Of a DNA stretch of 64,000 nucleotides, positions 16,034 to 26,455 are shown piece after piece. Below the pieces are notes generated by a model. It was not told where the DNA came from. It saw only the letters and a list, made by a program, of their open reading frames with translations, and did not search any database. Origin of the DNA: CBDCPI01 sp965220245. GTDB lineage: Bacteria; Chloroflexota; Dehalococcoidia; Lucifugimonadales; UBA3495. The position numbers and the translations under genes are program-made. Each line of letters starts with the position of its first letter. Position 1 is the stretch's first letter. The stretch is from assembly GCA_965220245.1 (NCBI GenBank), contig CBDCPI010000014.1:186001-250000 (forward strand), written 5' to 3'.

Positions 16034-18091
16034 TTATAACCGCCGCGCCGACAGCATGATAGCGCCGCCAATGACGCCAATCCCGGCTACGACACCGAGG
16101 ATGACCCACAGGATGATGAGGGAAGGGCCGCCTTCGTCCACCTCGACGGCGGGCTCCGGCGTGGGCGGAGCCGTGGCAGGTTCCGGCGTAACCCGGGCCG
16201 TAGACGCCGGTCCCGTCAGGGGCGTCGGCGCTACCGTTACTGCCGTAGGCTTGGGTATGGGCGTCGGCGCTACCGCTACTGCCGTGGGCTCCGGTGCGGG
16301 CGTCGGCGCTACCGCTACTGCCGTGGGCTCCGGTGCGGGCGTCGGCGCTACCGCTACTGCCGTGGGCTCCGGTGCGGGCGTCGGCGCTACCGCTGCTGCC
16401 GTGGGCTTGGGTACGGGCGTCGGCGCTACCGCTGCTGCCGTGGGCTTGGGTATGGGCCTCGGCGCTACCGCTACCGGCCTAGATCTAGGTGTGGGCGTTG
16501 GCTCTGGCGTGAGTGTCGGCGCTTCCACGGTTATGTTGAAGGTCAGCATTACACTGACGCCCTCGGCATCCGTCGCCGTGTAGGTGAAACTGATGGGACC
16601 GGCGGCCTCCGACGGCGTTCCCGTGATGGTGCGGTCCGCCGCGTTGAAGGTCAGCCCCGCCGGGAGCGCCGGGGTTAACGTGTAGGTCACCGGTCCCGTA
16701 CCGCCGCTGGCCTCCGGCAACTCTATTCTCGCCGCCCCGCCCAACATCAGGACGCTGTCCGCCACCACGGCAAGGCCGAAGGACAGTTGCGGCGGCGGGC
16801 CGTTGGCCGGGATGATCACCTTAACCGTCGCCGCGGCAGTATTCAGCACTACGCCGGGCGGTGCACCGGCCAAGGTCAGGCGCAGCGCGAACTCCTCTTC
16901 GTCCTCGGGCAGGCCGTCGTCGGCTATCGCCACCGACACCGTGCCGCTGGTTTCGCCGGGGTTGATGGTCAAATCCGCCGCCGTGAAGGGAGCGTAGTCG
17001 TCCGCGTCTGCCGTACCGGGGACTGCCGTTATGCGCACGGTTATGGCGCGCGGGTACATTCTGCTCAGCTCGACCGTCAGCACTGTTGAGCTGCCTTCGG
17101 ATACCTCGGCGGCCGTCTCTATGAAGTTATTTGGAAAGCCCACCAACACGGCGGGCGCTGCGCCGCCACCGCCCCCACCACCGCTGCCGCCCCCGCCGAC
17201 GGGCCGTTCGGGCGCGGCAGGCCACACCGTGATGCTGAAGGTCGTGGTGACTTGGGGGGTCACGCCGTCGTTGGCGCGGATGGTCACGATGTAGGCTCTT
17301 GCCTCCGCAGTGGGCGACACCGTGCCGCTCACCAGGCCCGTCCCGGCATTGTAGGTCAGGCCGGCGGGCAAGCCGTCCACACTCACTGTCGGCGTGCCCC
17401 CGTCGCCGTCCACCGTGATGGCGAACGCCGGGATGCGTTGGCCTTGGATGTAGGTCTTGCTGCCGGGGTTGGTTATGCGCGGCGGCCCGGCGGCGGGCGT
17501 TCCCGTGCCGGAGTCCGACCAGCCGCTCTGCCCCTCCTCGTTCACGGCCTGCACCTGCACCTCGTAGGTGGTCCCGGTGGTGAGGCCGCCGACAGCGGTG
17601 GCGGTGACCGTCCCGTCGTAGAAGGCGTTGGTCCAGCCCGGTGCGCCCACCTCGCGGTAGCGCACGTTGTAGCCGTTGATTGGCTCCATGCCCGTTGGGT
17701 CCGGCGCGTTCCAGTCCACGGTCAACGTGTTGGGTCCGGCCGGCGCGACCGTTGGCGCATCGGGCCTTGGCGGAGGCTCGTCCGCGTCGGTCACGGTCAC
17801 GACGACGGTCTGCGTCGCCGTAAGTGAGTCGGCGCCGCTGGTGGCGGTGAATTCCACGACGTACTGGTTGTTGCCCGCTGGGTTGACGGGGACTGTGCTG
17901 GCCGCGTCCATTGGGTTCTCGTGGTCCGGCGGCGGCGGTCTGAACATCAACTGCGCGCTGGCCGCCGCCACCCTGGTTACGCCGCCGCTGAAACTGAACC
18001 GGTCATTGTCCACTCCACCGGCGATTTCCAAGCCCGTAATGTCATCCCCCGCGTCCGGGTCACTCGCCGTCACCGTGCCCACGGTGGTCAT
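16034..18091 (-). CDS. Large modular surface protein, C-terminal part
   Basis: A 685-residue frame continuing the protein of 18060-21824 after a one-base shift near 18090. In order: a cadherin-like repeat, an Fn3 domain (DAPTVAPAGPNTLTVDWNAP), a He_PIG-type Ig repeat (ITNPGSKTYIQGQRIPAFAI), a Calx-beta repeat (VEVSEGSSTVLTVELSRM-like), another He_PIG domain, a Pro/Thr-rich spacer of about seven 14-residue repeats (VAPTPAPEPTAVA type), and one hydrophobic helix (LIILWVILGVVAGIGVIGGA) ending in SARRL. The end reads as a membrane anchor with a stalk, so the repeats are displayed outside the cell. Confidence 0.75.
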   Translation of the reverse strand: MTTVGTVTASDPDAGDDITGLEIAGGVDNDRFSFSGGVTRVAAASAQLMFRPPPPDHENPMDAASTVPVNPAGNNQYVVEFTATSGADSLTATQTVVVTVTDADEPPPRPDAPTVAPAGPNTLTVDWNAPDPTGMEPINGYNVRYREVGAPGWTNAFYDGTVTATAVGGLTTGTTYEVQVQAVNEEGQSGWSDSGTGTPAAGPPRITNPGSKTYIQGQRIPAFAITVDGDGGTPTVSVDGLPAGLTYNAGTGLVSGTVSPTAEARAYIVTIRANDGVTPQVTTTFSITVWPAAPERPVGGGGSGGGGGGGAAPAVLVGFPNNFIETAAEVSEGSSTVLTVELSRMYPRAITVRITAVPGTADADDYAPFTAADLTINPGETSGTVSVAIADDGLPEDEEEFALRLTLAGAPPGVVLNTAAATVKVIIPANGPPPQLSFGLAVVADSVLMLGGAARIELPEASGGTGPVTYTLTPALPAGLTFNAADRTITGTPSEAAGPISFTYTATDAEGVSVMLTFNITVEAPTLTPEPTPTPRSRPVAVAPRPIPKPTAAAVAPTPVPKPTAAAVAPTPAPEPTAVAVAPTPAPEPTAVAVAPTPAPEPTAVAVAPTPIPKPTAVTVAPTPLTGPASTARVTPEPATAPPTPEPAVEVDEGGPSLIILWVILGVVAGIGVIGGAIMLSARRL
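16222..16475. repeat. Tandem 42-bp repeats coding the proline-rich stalk
   Basis: About six to seven copies of a 42-bp unit (GGCGTCGGCGCTACCGCTAC core) encode V-A-P-T-P-x-P-x-P-T-A-x-A-x on the minus strand. The copy number is likely variable between strains. Confidence 0.85.
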
Positions 18092-21000
18092 TGCCCTCCG
18101 CCACGCTGAAGGTGCTCGGGCTGTCGAAGTGGGGCCCCACCTCGATCACCGTGAGGCCGTTGGCCGGGATGACCATCCTAACCGTCGCCGCGGCGGTATT
18201 CAGCACTACGCCGGGCAGGGCGCCGGCCAAGGCAAGGCGCAGCGTGAACTCCTCTTCGTCCTCGGCCACGCCGTCGTCGGCTATCGCCACCGTCACTGTG
18301 CCGCTGGTTTCGCCGGGATTGATGGTCAAATCCGCCGCCGTGAAGGGAGCGTAGTCGTCCGCGTCTGCCGTGCCGGGGACTGCCGTTACGCGCACGGTTA
18401 TGGCGCGCCGGTACATTCTGCTCAACTCGACCGTCAGCACTGTTGAGCCGCCTTCGGATACCTCGACGGCCGTCTCTATGAATTTATTTGGGAAGCCCAC
18501 CGACACGGCGGGCGTTACGCCGCCGCCGGGCCGTCCGGTCGCGGCGGGCCGCACCGTGATGCTGAAGGTCGCGGCGACTTCGGGGTTCACGCCGTCGCTG
18601 GCGCGGATAGTCACGTCGTGCGGTCCCGTCTGCAACGGGGCCGTGCCGCTCACCATGCCTGTCCCGGCGTTGTAGCTCAGGCCATCGGGCAGGCCGTCTA
18701 CGCTCACCGCCGGAGCGCCTCCATCGTCGTCCACCCGGATGGGGAACGACACGGCTGCGCCCGGCCTGACGGTCCGGTCGCCGGGGTTGGTTATGACCGG
18801 AGGCTCGTTGACGGGCGTTCCCGTGCCGGAGTCTGACCAGCCGCTCTGCCCCTCCCGGTTCCCGGCCTGCACCTGTACCTCGTAGACGGTCCCGGCGGTA
18901 AGACCGCCGATGGTGACGGCAGTGTCCGTGCCGTCGTAGAAGGCGTCAGTCCAGTCTGCCGCGCCGCTCTCGCGGTAGCGTGCGTTGTAGTCGTTGATTG
19001 GCTCGGCGCCCGTTGTGTCCGGCGTGTTCCAGTCCACGGTCAGCTCGTTGGGGGCGGCCGGGGCGACCGTTGGCGCCGCAGGCTTTGGCGGAGGCTCGTC
19101 CACGTCGGTCACGGTCACGGTGATGGTCTGCACCGACGTCATTGCGTCTGCGCCGCCGGTGGCGGTGAGTTCCACGACGTACTCGTTGTTGCCCGCCGGG
19201 TTGGCCGGGGCCGAGCTTGCTTTGTCCGCCGGGTCCTCGTGGTCCGGCAGCATCCTGAACACTAACCGGGCGCTGTCCGCCGCCACACTGGTTGTGCCGC
19301 CGCTGAAGCTGAACCGGTCCCTGTCTACCCCGCCCGTAATCTCGATGCTCGTAATTGTGTCTCCCGAATCCGGGTCGCTTGCCGTGACCGTGCCCACGGC
19401 GGTCGTTTTCTCCGGCACGCTGAACGCGCTGGCCGTGTCGAAGCGGGGCCCCACCTCGATCACGGTGAGGCCGTTGGCCGGGATGACCACCCTAACCGTC
19501 TCCGCGGCGGTATTCAGCACTAAGCCGGGCAGGGCGTCGGCCAAGGCCAGGCGAAGCCCGAACTCCTCTTCGTCCTCGGGCAGGCCGTCGTCGGCTATCG
19601 CCACCGACACCGTGCCGCTGGTTTCGCCGGGGTTGATGGTCAAATCCGCCGCCGTGAAGGGAGCGTAGTCGTACTCGTCAGCCGTACCGGAGAATGCCGT
19701 AACTATCACGGTTACAGGGAGCGGGTATCTTCCGCTCAGCTCGACCGCCAGCACTGTCGAGCCGCCTTCGGATACCTCGACGGCCGTCTCCCTGAAGCCC
19801 ACCGACACGACGGGCTCGGCGGGCCACACCGTGATGTTGAAGGTAGCGGTGACTTGGGGGGTCACGCCGTCGTCGGCGCCGATGGTCACGATGTAGGCTC
19901 TTGCCTCCGCAGTGGGCGACACCGTGCCGCTCACCAAGCCCGTCCCGGCGTTGTAGGTCAGGTCGGCGGGCAAGCCGTCCACACTCACTGTCAGCGTGTC
20001 CCCGTCGTCGTCCACCGTGATGGCGAACTCCGGGATGAGCTGGCCTTGGATGTAGGTCTTGCTGCCTGGGTTGGTTATGTGCGGCGGCCCGGCGGCGGGC
20101 GGCGGCGGCCTGCGGGAGGCGGTCGTTCCCGCGCCGGAGTTCGACCAGCCGCTCTGCCCTTCCCTGTTCACGGCTTGCACTTGGACCTCGTAGGTGATCC
20201 CGTCGGCGAGACCGCCGATAGTAGTGGCGGTGTCCGTGCCGTCGTAGAAGGCGTCGGTCCAATCCGCCGCGCCCTCCGCGCGGTAGCGCACGTTGTAGTC
20301 GCTGATTGGCTCCATGCCCGTTGTGTCCGGCGCGTTCCAGCCCACGGTCAACTTGTTGGATCCGTCCGGGTCGGCCGGCGCGGCCGTTGGCGCGTCAGGC
20401 TTTGGCGGAGGACCCACGTCGGTTACGGTCACGACGATGATCTGCGTCGTCATTGCGTCGGCGCCGCTGGTGGCGGTGAGTTCCACGACGTACTCGTTGT
20501 TGCCCGCCGGGTTGTCCGGGGCCGCGCTTGCCGCGTCCGTTGGGTTCTCGTAGTCCGGCGGCGGCGGCTCGAACGCCAGCTCCGCGCTGGCCGCCGCCAC
20601 GCTGGCAACGCCGCCGCCGAAACTGAACCGGTCCCTGTCCGCTCCACCCGTAATCGCAATGCTCGTAATCGTGTCCCCTGTGTCCGGGTCACTCGCCGTG
20701 ACCGTACCCACGCCGGTCATGCCCTCCGCCACGCTGAACGCGCTCCCAGTATCGAACCTGGGCGCGCCCGCCGCAATTACGGTGAGGCGGAAGGAGGCTT
20801 GGGAAGTCAACGGGGGCGATTGGCCGTCGCTGGCGGTGACGGTCACGTCGTAATCGCCAGGCAAGGAGGGATCGGAGGTCGTGACGGAGAACGCGCGGGC
20901 GCCGGCGTCGAACGTCAGCCAGACCGGCAGGACGATGCCATCCTGCATCGCGGCGGTGTAGGAGACCGGGTGGCCCTCGGGGTCCGCGGACGGGTCGAAG

Positions 21001-21824
21001 GTGTAGATGAACGCTTCACCCCGTCTCGTTTGCTGGTTGGCGAGCGCGGGCGGGTCCGGCGCCTCGTTGATGCCGGTGACGGTTACGGTGACCGTCTGCG
21101 GGGCGGAGGTAAGTTCCCGATAGTCCTCGCCGCCCGTCGCCGTCACTTCAACGACGTATGCGTTCGAGTCCGCCGCGGACGCCGGAGTCTCGAAGTCGGG
21201 AGCGGACTTGAAGCGCAGGTGCCCCGTGTTCGTGATAGTGAACTCGTCCCGGTCGGCTCCTCCGGCAATGGCGTAGCCGGTGATGTTGTCCGCGTCGTCC
21301 CTGTCCTCTGCGGTCACCGCGCCGGCGGCCGTTTGGTTCTCGGCCGCCGTGAAAGCTGCGGCGCTGGTGATGGTCGGCGCCTGGTTGCCCAGCAGCGCGC
21401 TGCGGCTGGCCTCCCCGCCGTTGACCACGGCGGCCACCTGGTACCGGTGGAGGCCGCCGTCATCCGGGCTCGGGCTGTCGGTGAACCCCGATGCGGCGTC
21501 CTGCTGGACCGGCTCGCGGTCGCGGTAGACGGTGTAGGCGACGGCCGGCGCGGGCTCCCAGTGGCTGGTGTTTACGGGGGTCCAGGTCAGCGTAACCTGC
21601 CCGTTGCCGGGGGTCAGGGTCAGGGCCGGCCCCTCGCGGAGCTGGTAGCCGAACTCCTCCCACGTCGCCGGGGTCCCGGTATCTCCGTCGTAGTCCGCCA
21701 CCAGCGCCGGGTACTCGTCCTCCTCGCCGAAGTCCCATTGGACCGCAGCCCAAGCGGCGTAGATGCCGGTGGCGCTCGTGGGCTCCTGCAGTCCCCCGGT
21801 GGTCTTGCCCGCCGCCGTCCACAT
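18060..21824 (-). CDS. Large modular surface protein, central part
   Basis: A 1254-residue frame between two one-base shifts (near 21815 and 18090). It begins with the end of the GLUG region (GIYAAWAAVQWDFGEEDEYP). Then come an Fn3-like segment (ALTLTPGNGQVTLTWTPVN), cadherin-like and dystroglycan-type repeats (TAAENQTAAGAVTAEDRDD), He_PIG Ig repeats and Calx-beta repeats with acidic Ca-binding loops (ADDGLPEDEEEF). Several modules are nearly identical at DNA level. Such proteins usually mediate adhesion and bind calcium. Taken alone it has no signal peptide; it makes sense only joined to 21460-24291. Confidence 0.72.
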   Translation of the reverse strand: MWTAAGKTTGGLQEPTSATGIYAAWAAVQWDFGEEDEYPALVADYDGDTGTPATWEEFGYQLREGPALTLTPGNGQVTLTWTPVNTSHWEPAPAVAYTVYRDREPVQQDAASGFTDSPSPDDGGLHRYQVAAVVNGGEASRSALLGNQAPTITSAAAFTAAENQTAAGAVTAEDRDDADNITGYAIAGGADRDEFTITNTGHLRFKSAPDFETPASAADSNAYVVEVTATGGEDYRELTSAPQTVTVTVTGINEAPDPPALANQQTRRGEAFIYTFDPSADPEGHPVSYTAAMQDGIVLPVWLTFDAGARAFSVTTSDPSLPGDYDVTVTASDGQSPPLTSQASFRLTVIAAGAPRFDTGSAFSVAEGMTGVGTVTASDPDTGDTITSIAITGGADRDRFSFGGGVASVAAASAELAFEPPPPDYENPTDAASAAPDNPAGNNEYVVELTATSGADAMTTQIIVVTVTDVGPPPKPDAPTAAPADPDGSNKLTVGWNAPDTTGMEPISDYNVRYRAEGAADWTDAFYDGTDTATTIGGLADGITYEVQVQAVNREGQSGWSNSGAGTTASRRPPPPAAGPPHITNPGSKTYIQGQLIPEFAITVDDDGDTLTVSVDGLPADLTYNAGTGLVSGTVSPTAEARAYIVTIGADDGVTPQVTATFNITVWPAEPVVSVGFRETAVEVSEGGSTVLAVELSGRYPLPVTVIVTAFSGTADEYDYAPFTAADLTINPGETSGTVSVAIADDGLPEDEEEFGLRLALADALPGLVLNTAAETVRVVIPANGLTVIEVGPRFDTASAFSVPEKTTAVGTVTASDPDSGDTITSIEITGGVDRDRFSFSGGTTSVAADSARLVFRMLPDHEDPADKASSAPANPAGNNEYVVELTATGGADAMTSVQTITVTVTDVDEPPPKPAAPTVAPAAPNELTVDWNTPDTTGAEPINDYNARYRESGAADWTDAFYDGTDTAVTIGGLTAGTVYEVQVQAGNREGQSGWSDSGTGTPVNEPPVITNPGDRTVRPGAAVSFPIRVDDDGGAPAVSVDGLPDGLSYNAGTGMVSGTAPLQTGPHDVTIRASDGVNPEVAATFSITVRPAATGRPGGGVTPAVSVGFPNKFIETAVEVSEGGSTVLTVELSRMYRRAITVRVTAVPGTADADDYAPFTAADLTINPGETSGTVTVAIADDGVAEDEEEFTLRLALAGALPGVVLNTAAATVRMVIPANGLTVIEVGPHFDSPSTFSVAEGNDHRGHGDGE

Positions 21825-24291
21825 TATTGCCCGTCGCGGCGCTCAGACCGGAGGTGTACGTGTCAAAGTAGCTGGCGGTTATCGTTCCAAGGTTCGCGCC
21901 CACCAGGCCGCCAACCCTGCTGCCTGAGCCGCTGACCCCGCCTGTGGCGTAGCTAGCGGTTATACTTCCGCCCCTGCCGTTGTACCCCGACAGGCCGCCG
22001 ATAATGAAAACGCCGCTGACCCCGCCCGTGGCGTAGCTGCCGGTTATACGTCCGGTCCTGCCGTTGTACCCCGACAGGCCGCCGATAACGGAAGTGCCGC
22101 TGACCCCGCCCGTGGCGTAGCTGCCGATTATATTTCCATTGTTCCCGCCCACCAAGCCCCCAACATATTTCACTGAATAGTCCGCTGAGCCGATGGCCCC
22201 GCCCGTGGCGTAGCTGCCGGTTATCCCACCCCAGTTCAGACCAGCCAAGCCGCCAACCCAGATGCCTGAGCCGCTGGCCCCGCCCGTGGCGTAGCTGCCG
22301 GTTATACTTCCATTGTTCACACCCGCCAGGCCGCCGATAATGGAAGCGCCGCTGACCACGCCTGTGGCGTAGCTGCCGGTTATACTTCCATTGTTCAGAC
22401 CCGCCAGGCCCCCAACATAGTCCACTGAGCCGCTGACCACGCCTGTGGCGTAGCTGCCGGTTATACTTCCATTGTTCCCGCCCGACAGGCCGCCGATAAT
22501 GAAAACGCCGCTGACCCCGCCCGTGGCGTAGCTGCCGGTTATACTTCCGCCCCCGTCGTTGTACCCCACCAGGCCCCCAACCCTGTTGTCCGAGCCGCTG
22601 ACCACGCCCGTGGCGTAGCTGGCGGTTATCGTTCCATTGTTCCGGCCCGCCAGGCCGCCAACCTGGCGCCTTCCGGTTACGTCCACCCCCACCACCCCCA
22701 GATTGCGGATCCCACCACCACTGCTCACATAGCCGAACAGCCCGGTGTAGTCGGTGCTGCTGCGGTTGATGAACAGGTTGGAGATGGTGTACCCGTTGCC
22801 CTCGAAGGTGGCGGCGAAAGGATATGAGGAATCGCGGATGGGCATCCAGCCGGCGCCCGTCGTGTCGGTCCAGGCCGGTTTGTTGACCGTGGGGTTGGCG
22901 TAGCTGCCGTCGGCGTCGAAGTCCAGGTTGGCGTCCAACTCGTAGCCCAGGCAGGTATCGGGGCAGCCCATACCGGGCGCGGCATCGGAGAAGGCGGCGG
23001 CGTAGAGGGCCGCGTCGCTGCCGTCGTCCGCATAGCCGTCGCCGTCCAGGTCCCAGCGGACGGCGTTCAACTGCTCCAGGGTGCTGATTTCAATGAGATT
23101 GTTCCGGTCTGCGTCGTACCGGACTCCCAAGCGGACCGTCAGCAGCGCCGGGTACTCGTCCTCCTCGCCGAAGTCCCAAGGGTCGTCCCCGCCCGTCGCC
23201 GGGTCGCCGTCGCCGTCGGCGTCGTCCAGGTCCACGTTCCAAGCGGCGTAGATGCCGGAGTAGCCCGTCGGCATCTGCAGTTCCCCGGTGGCCTTGCCCG
23301 CCCCGCCGCTGTCCGCATTATTGCCCGTCGCGGCGCTCAGGCCGGAGGTGTCGGTGTCGAAGTAGCTGGCGGTTATGGTTACATTGTTGTGCCCCACCAG
23401 GCCCCCGATAGTGGAAGCGCCGCCGACCCGGCCGGTGGCGTAGCTGGCGGTTATGGTTCCATTGTTCAGGCCCACCAAGCCCCCAACCGTGTTGCCTGAG
23501 CTGCTGACCCCGCCCGTGGCGTAGCTGGCGGTTATGGTTTCCCTGTTGTACCCCGCCAGGCCCCCAACCGTGTTGCCTGGGCTGCTGACCCGGCCCGTGG
23601 CGTAGCTGCCGGTTATGGTTCCCTCGGTCCCGCCCACCAGGCCCCCAACCCTGCCGCCTGAGCTGCTGACCCCGCTGGTGGCGTAGCTGCCGGTTATGGT
23701 TCCCTCGGTCCCGCCCACCAGGCCCCCAACTTCGTCCCTTCCGGTTACGTCCACCCCCACCACCCCCAGGTTGCTGATCCCACCGCCGCTGCTCACATAG
23801 CCGAACAGCCCGGTGTAGTCGGTGCTGCTGCGGTTGATGAACAGGTTGGAGATGGTGTACCCGTTGCCCTCGAAGGTGGCGGCGAAAGCATTCGAGGAAT
23901 CGCCGATGGGCAGCCAGCCGTTGCCCGCCGGGTCTGTCCAGGCCGGTTTGTTGGCTTCGGGGTTGGCGTAGCTGCCGTCGGCGTCGAAGTCCAGGTTGGC
24001 GTCCAACTCGTAGCCCAAGCAGGTATCGGGGCAGCCCATACCGGGCGCGGCATCGGAGAAGGCATCGGTATAGGCGTCATTATCCGAAGCGCCGTCGCCG
24101 TCCAGGTCCCAGCGGACGGCGTTCAACCGCTCCAGATTGGCGATCTCGATGAGATTGTCGTCGTTCTCGTCGTAGTCAATGGGCGTCGTCTGGGCGAAGG
24201 TCTCCGGCGCGGCGCTCATCACCGCCAAAACGACGGCCAGCACTGCCAAGAAAGTCGCCCACAGGAAGAGGAGGCGGACGGCGGTGTTCAC
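21824..24291 (-). CDS. Large modular surface protein, N-terminal GLUG-repeat part
   Basis: The frame runs to 21460 but true homology ends near 21815, where a one-base shift moves the protein into 18060-21824. I start at GTG 24291, because the paralogous gene aligns its ATG exactly here (VNTAVRLLFL against MRAAVRLLFL). The signal peptide is LLFLWATFLAVLAVVLAVMS ending near TFAQ. EF-hand-like Asp-rich segments follow (DYDENDDNLIEI; LDGDGASDNDAY), then some two dozen GLUG repeats (GGLVGxNxGTITASYATG type). The region from GCPDTCLGYELDANLDFDAD to INRSSTDYTGLFGYVSSGGG occurs twice. Joined with its two partners the protein would be about 2,750 residues. Confidence 0.75.
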
Positions 24292-24422
24292 CGTTACACG
24301 TTCTCGCTGGCTGGGATATCCCATCTCAAAGTAGCCGTGCGCGGGAAGTCATTCTATTCTATATTGTCGCTATTGTCGCTCTCGCTATTGCCCAAGCGGG
24401 TTCTCGACAGGGCAAACGCATT

Positions 24423-25165
24423 CTAATTGGAGAGGATGGACAGCAGGTAGTCGTTGTCCCAGCCTGCCAATTTGCGTTTGGCTTTGATAGAGGCTTTGGA
24501 GGTCCGGTCCTGGCGCAGCAGGTTGAGGGCCATGTGCCGGACTATCGCCAGGTTTTCCGGTGCGTTCCCGGTTCTTACCCGGCTTTCGTCTTCCCTGAAG
24601 GACACGTCCAGCACCCAGTGGACCCGATTCTCGATGCCCCAATGGTTTCGAGTCGCCCGCAAGAACTGCTGGGCATCCGACTCCAGACTGGAGATGTAAT
24701 AGCGGGTTTCCACCGACACCTGGTCCCCTTTACATCGTTCTGCCGTGACCATCCCGATGCTCCGCAACCCAGGCCAATCACCTCGGGTGTCCAGGTAAGA
24801 TAACTGCTCCGGGCCGTCAATGGTTCAACAGCGCCGGGTTTCAACACGTCCGTGCCCGCTGCCCACGGTCTGGCAGAAATCGTGCCTCATATCAGCAAAT
24901 CCGGTCCTCTGTCCGCAGGAAAACAGGTCGGCCACGTCCTCCAGCAACTTCCCCTGGTTTTCCTTAACCGCCAGAACGTAAATCGGCTTCCTTGCTCACA
25001 ATCTGCCGGGCTATCTTTTTCTGGCAGCCCATGGCGTCAATTGTCACGATGCAGCCCGACACGTCCAGCAGATTGAGCAACTCCGGTATGGCCGTGATCT
25101 CATTGGATTTCTCACCCACCTTGACCTGACCCAGTACCAGGGAGTTCTCCGAAGCCCAGGCCCAT
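24423..25165 (-). pseudogene. ISAs1-family transposase remnant
   Basis: It lacks the N-terminal third and starts abruptly at WASENSLVLGQVKV (about 25165). TIDAMGCQKKIARQIV, then (after a one-base shift near 24985) DYVLAVKENQGKLLEDVADL and HGRVETRRC follow. A TGA replaces the expected Trp, and the frame resumes as TIDGPEQLSYLD and RYYISSLESDAQQFLRATR to 24423. All are ISAs1 (DDE_Tnp_ISAs1) landmarks. Truncation, frameshift and nonsense mean it is dead. Its upstream edge is fused to the truncated surface-protein paralogue. Confidence 0.8.
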
Positions 25166-26317
25166 CGCGGAGCTGGTAGCCGAACTCGGTCCAGTCGGCC
25201 GCGTTGTCTTCCCCGAAGTCCACCACCAAGGCGGGGTACTGGCTGTCCGCACCGAAATGCCACTGGGTTGTATCCCAAGTGGAGTAAATGTCGTCGGCGC
25301 CGGACTGCAACTGCCCGGTGGTCTTGCCCCTCGACCCGGTCCGGCCCGAGGTGTCGGCGTCGAAGTAGCCAGCGTTTACCGTCCCGCCGCTGTTGCTGCC
25401 CACCAAGCCGGAACCGCGGCTGACCGCCCCGGTGGCGTAGCTGGCGGTTGTCGTCGCGCCCAGAATGTTCTCACCCGCCAAGCCGCCGACGCCCGTCGAA
25501 GAACTGCTGGCGCGGACTGCGCCCGTGGCGTAGCTGGCGGTTATTGCCGCTCCGCTTCCCTCGCTCTTGCCCACCAAGCCGCCGATAGCTTCGCCGGCGC
25601 CGCCAACGCCGCCGGTAACTGCCGCGGTAGCGTAGCTAGCGGTAATCGCTCCGTTGTTCCAACCGGCCATGCCGCCAACGCCGCTGCGGCCGATCACTTT
25701 GCCGGTGACGTAGCTGGCGGTTATGGAGCCGCCCTTGTTGTAAGCCGCCAGGCCGCCGACCCTGGCGTAACCCTTTACGTCCGCGTCCACCAGCCCCAAC
25801 CGGCGATTGCGCCGCCGCTGCCCACGAAGCCGAAGAGCCCGGCCACGTCGTTGTCCACCCGGTTGATGAACAGGTTGCGAATGGTGTGGCCGCCGCCGTC
25901 GAAAACGACGGCGAAATTGCTCCCTTCGCTCCCGATGCGCAGCCAGCCGTCGCCGCTCGTCCAGGAGTCTTTGACTTCGCCGGAGGCATAGCTGGTGGGG
26001 TCGTCGAAGTCCAGGTCCGCCGCCAGCTCGTAGCCGCGGCAACCGCCGGGGCAGCCCATGCCGGCCGCGGCGTCGTGGAAGGCGAGGGCATAGCCGGCGT
26101 TGGTCGACGCGCCGTTGCCGTCCAGGTCCCAGCGGACGGCGTTCAGCCTCTCCAGGTTGCCTATCTCGATGAGATTGTCGTCGTCGCTGTCGTAGTCAAC
26201 GGGCGTCGTCTGGGCGAAGGTCTCCGGCGCGAACAGCATCATTGCCAAAACGACGGCCAGCGATGCGAAGACAGCGGCCGACAGGGACAGGAAGAGGAGG
26301 CGGACTGCGGCGCGCAT
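25166..26317 (-). pseudogene. Paralogous GLUG-repeat surface protein, frameshifted and truncated
   Basis: Starts at ATG 26317 with the signal peptide VRLLFLSLSAAVFASLAVVL ending TFAQ, then the same DYDSDDDNLIEIGNLERLNA layout as the gene at 24291. A one-base shift near 25800 breaks it after FGFVGSGGAIA; the other frame continues as LGLVDADVKGYARVGGLAAY with about six GLUG repeats. It ends at WTEFGYQLRDGP, where the ISAs1 remnant begins, so the Fn3/cadherin part is missing. The upstream ~35 bases of the two genes are nearly identical, pointing to tandem duplication. Confidence 0.72.
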
Positions 26318-26455
26318 CGTTACACGTTCTCGCTGGCTGGGAGGCCAAGCTCAGGGTAAACGCCCAATAACTCCGGCATCGTGGACTGGATGGCGCAATT
26401 AGGAGGGTAGCCTGGTCCCCAAGCGCCTCAAGCCTGGAAGTATTTTCTCGCTATC

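Noticed and set aside
16222..16475. CRISPR-like or regulatory repeats
   Set aside because: The 42-bp periodic units encode a Pro/Thr-rich stalk in frame with the surface protein.
19854..21935. 693-residue plus-strand gene
   Set aside because: Antisense shadow of the surface-protein repeats (Arg/Gly/Val-rich low complexity).
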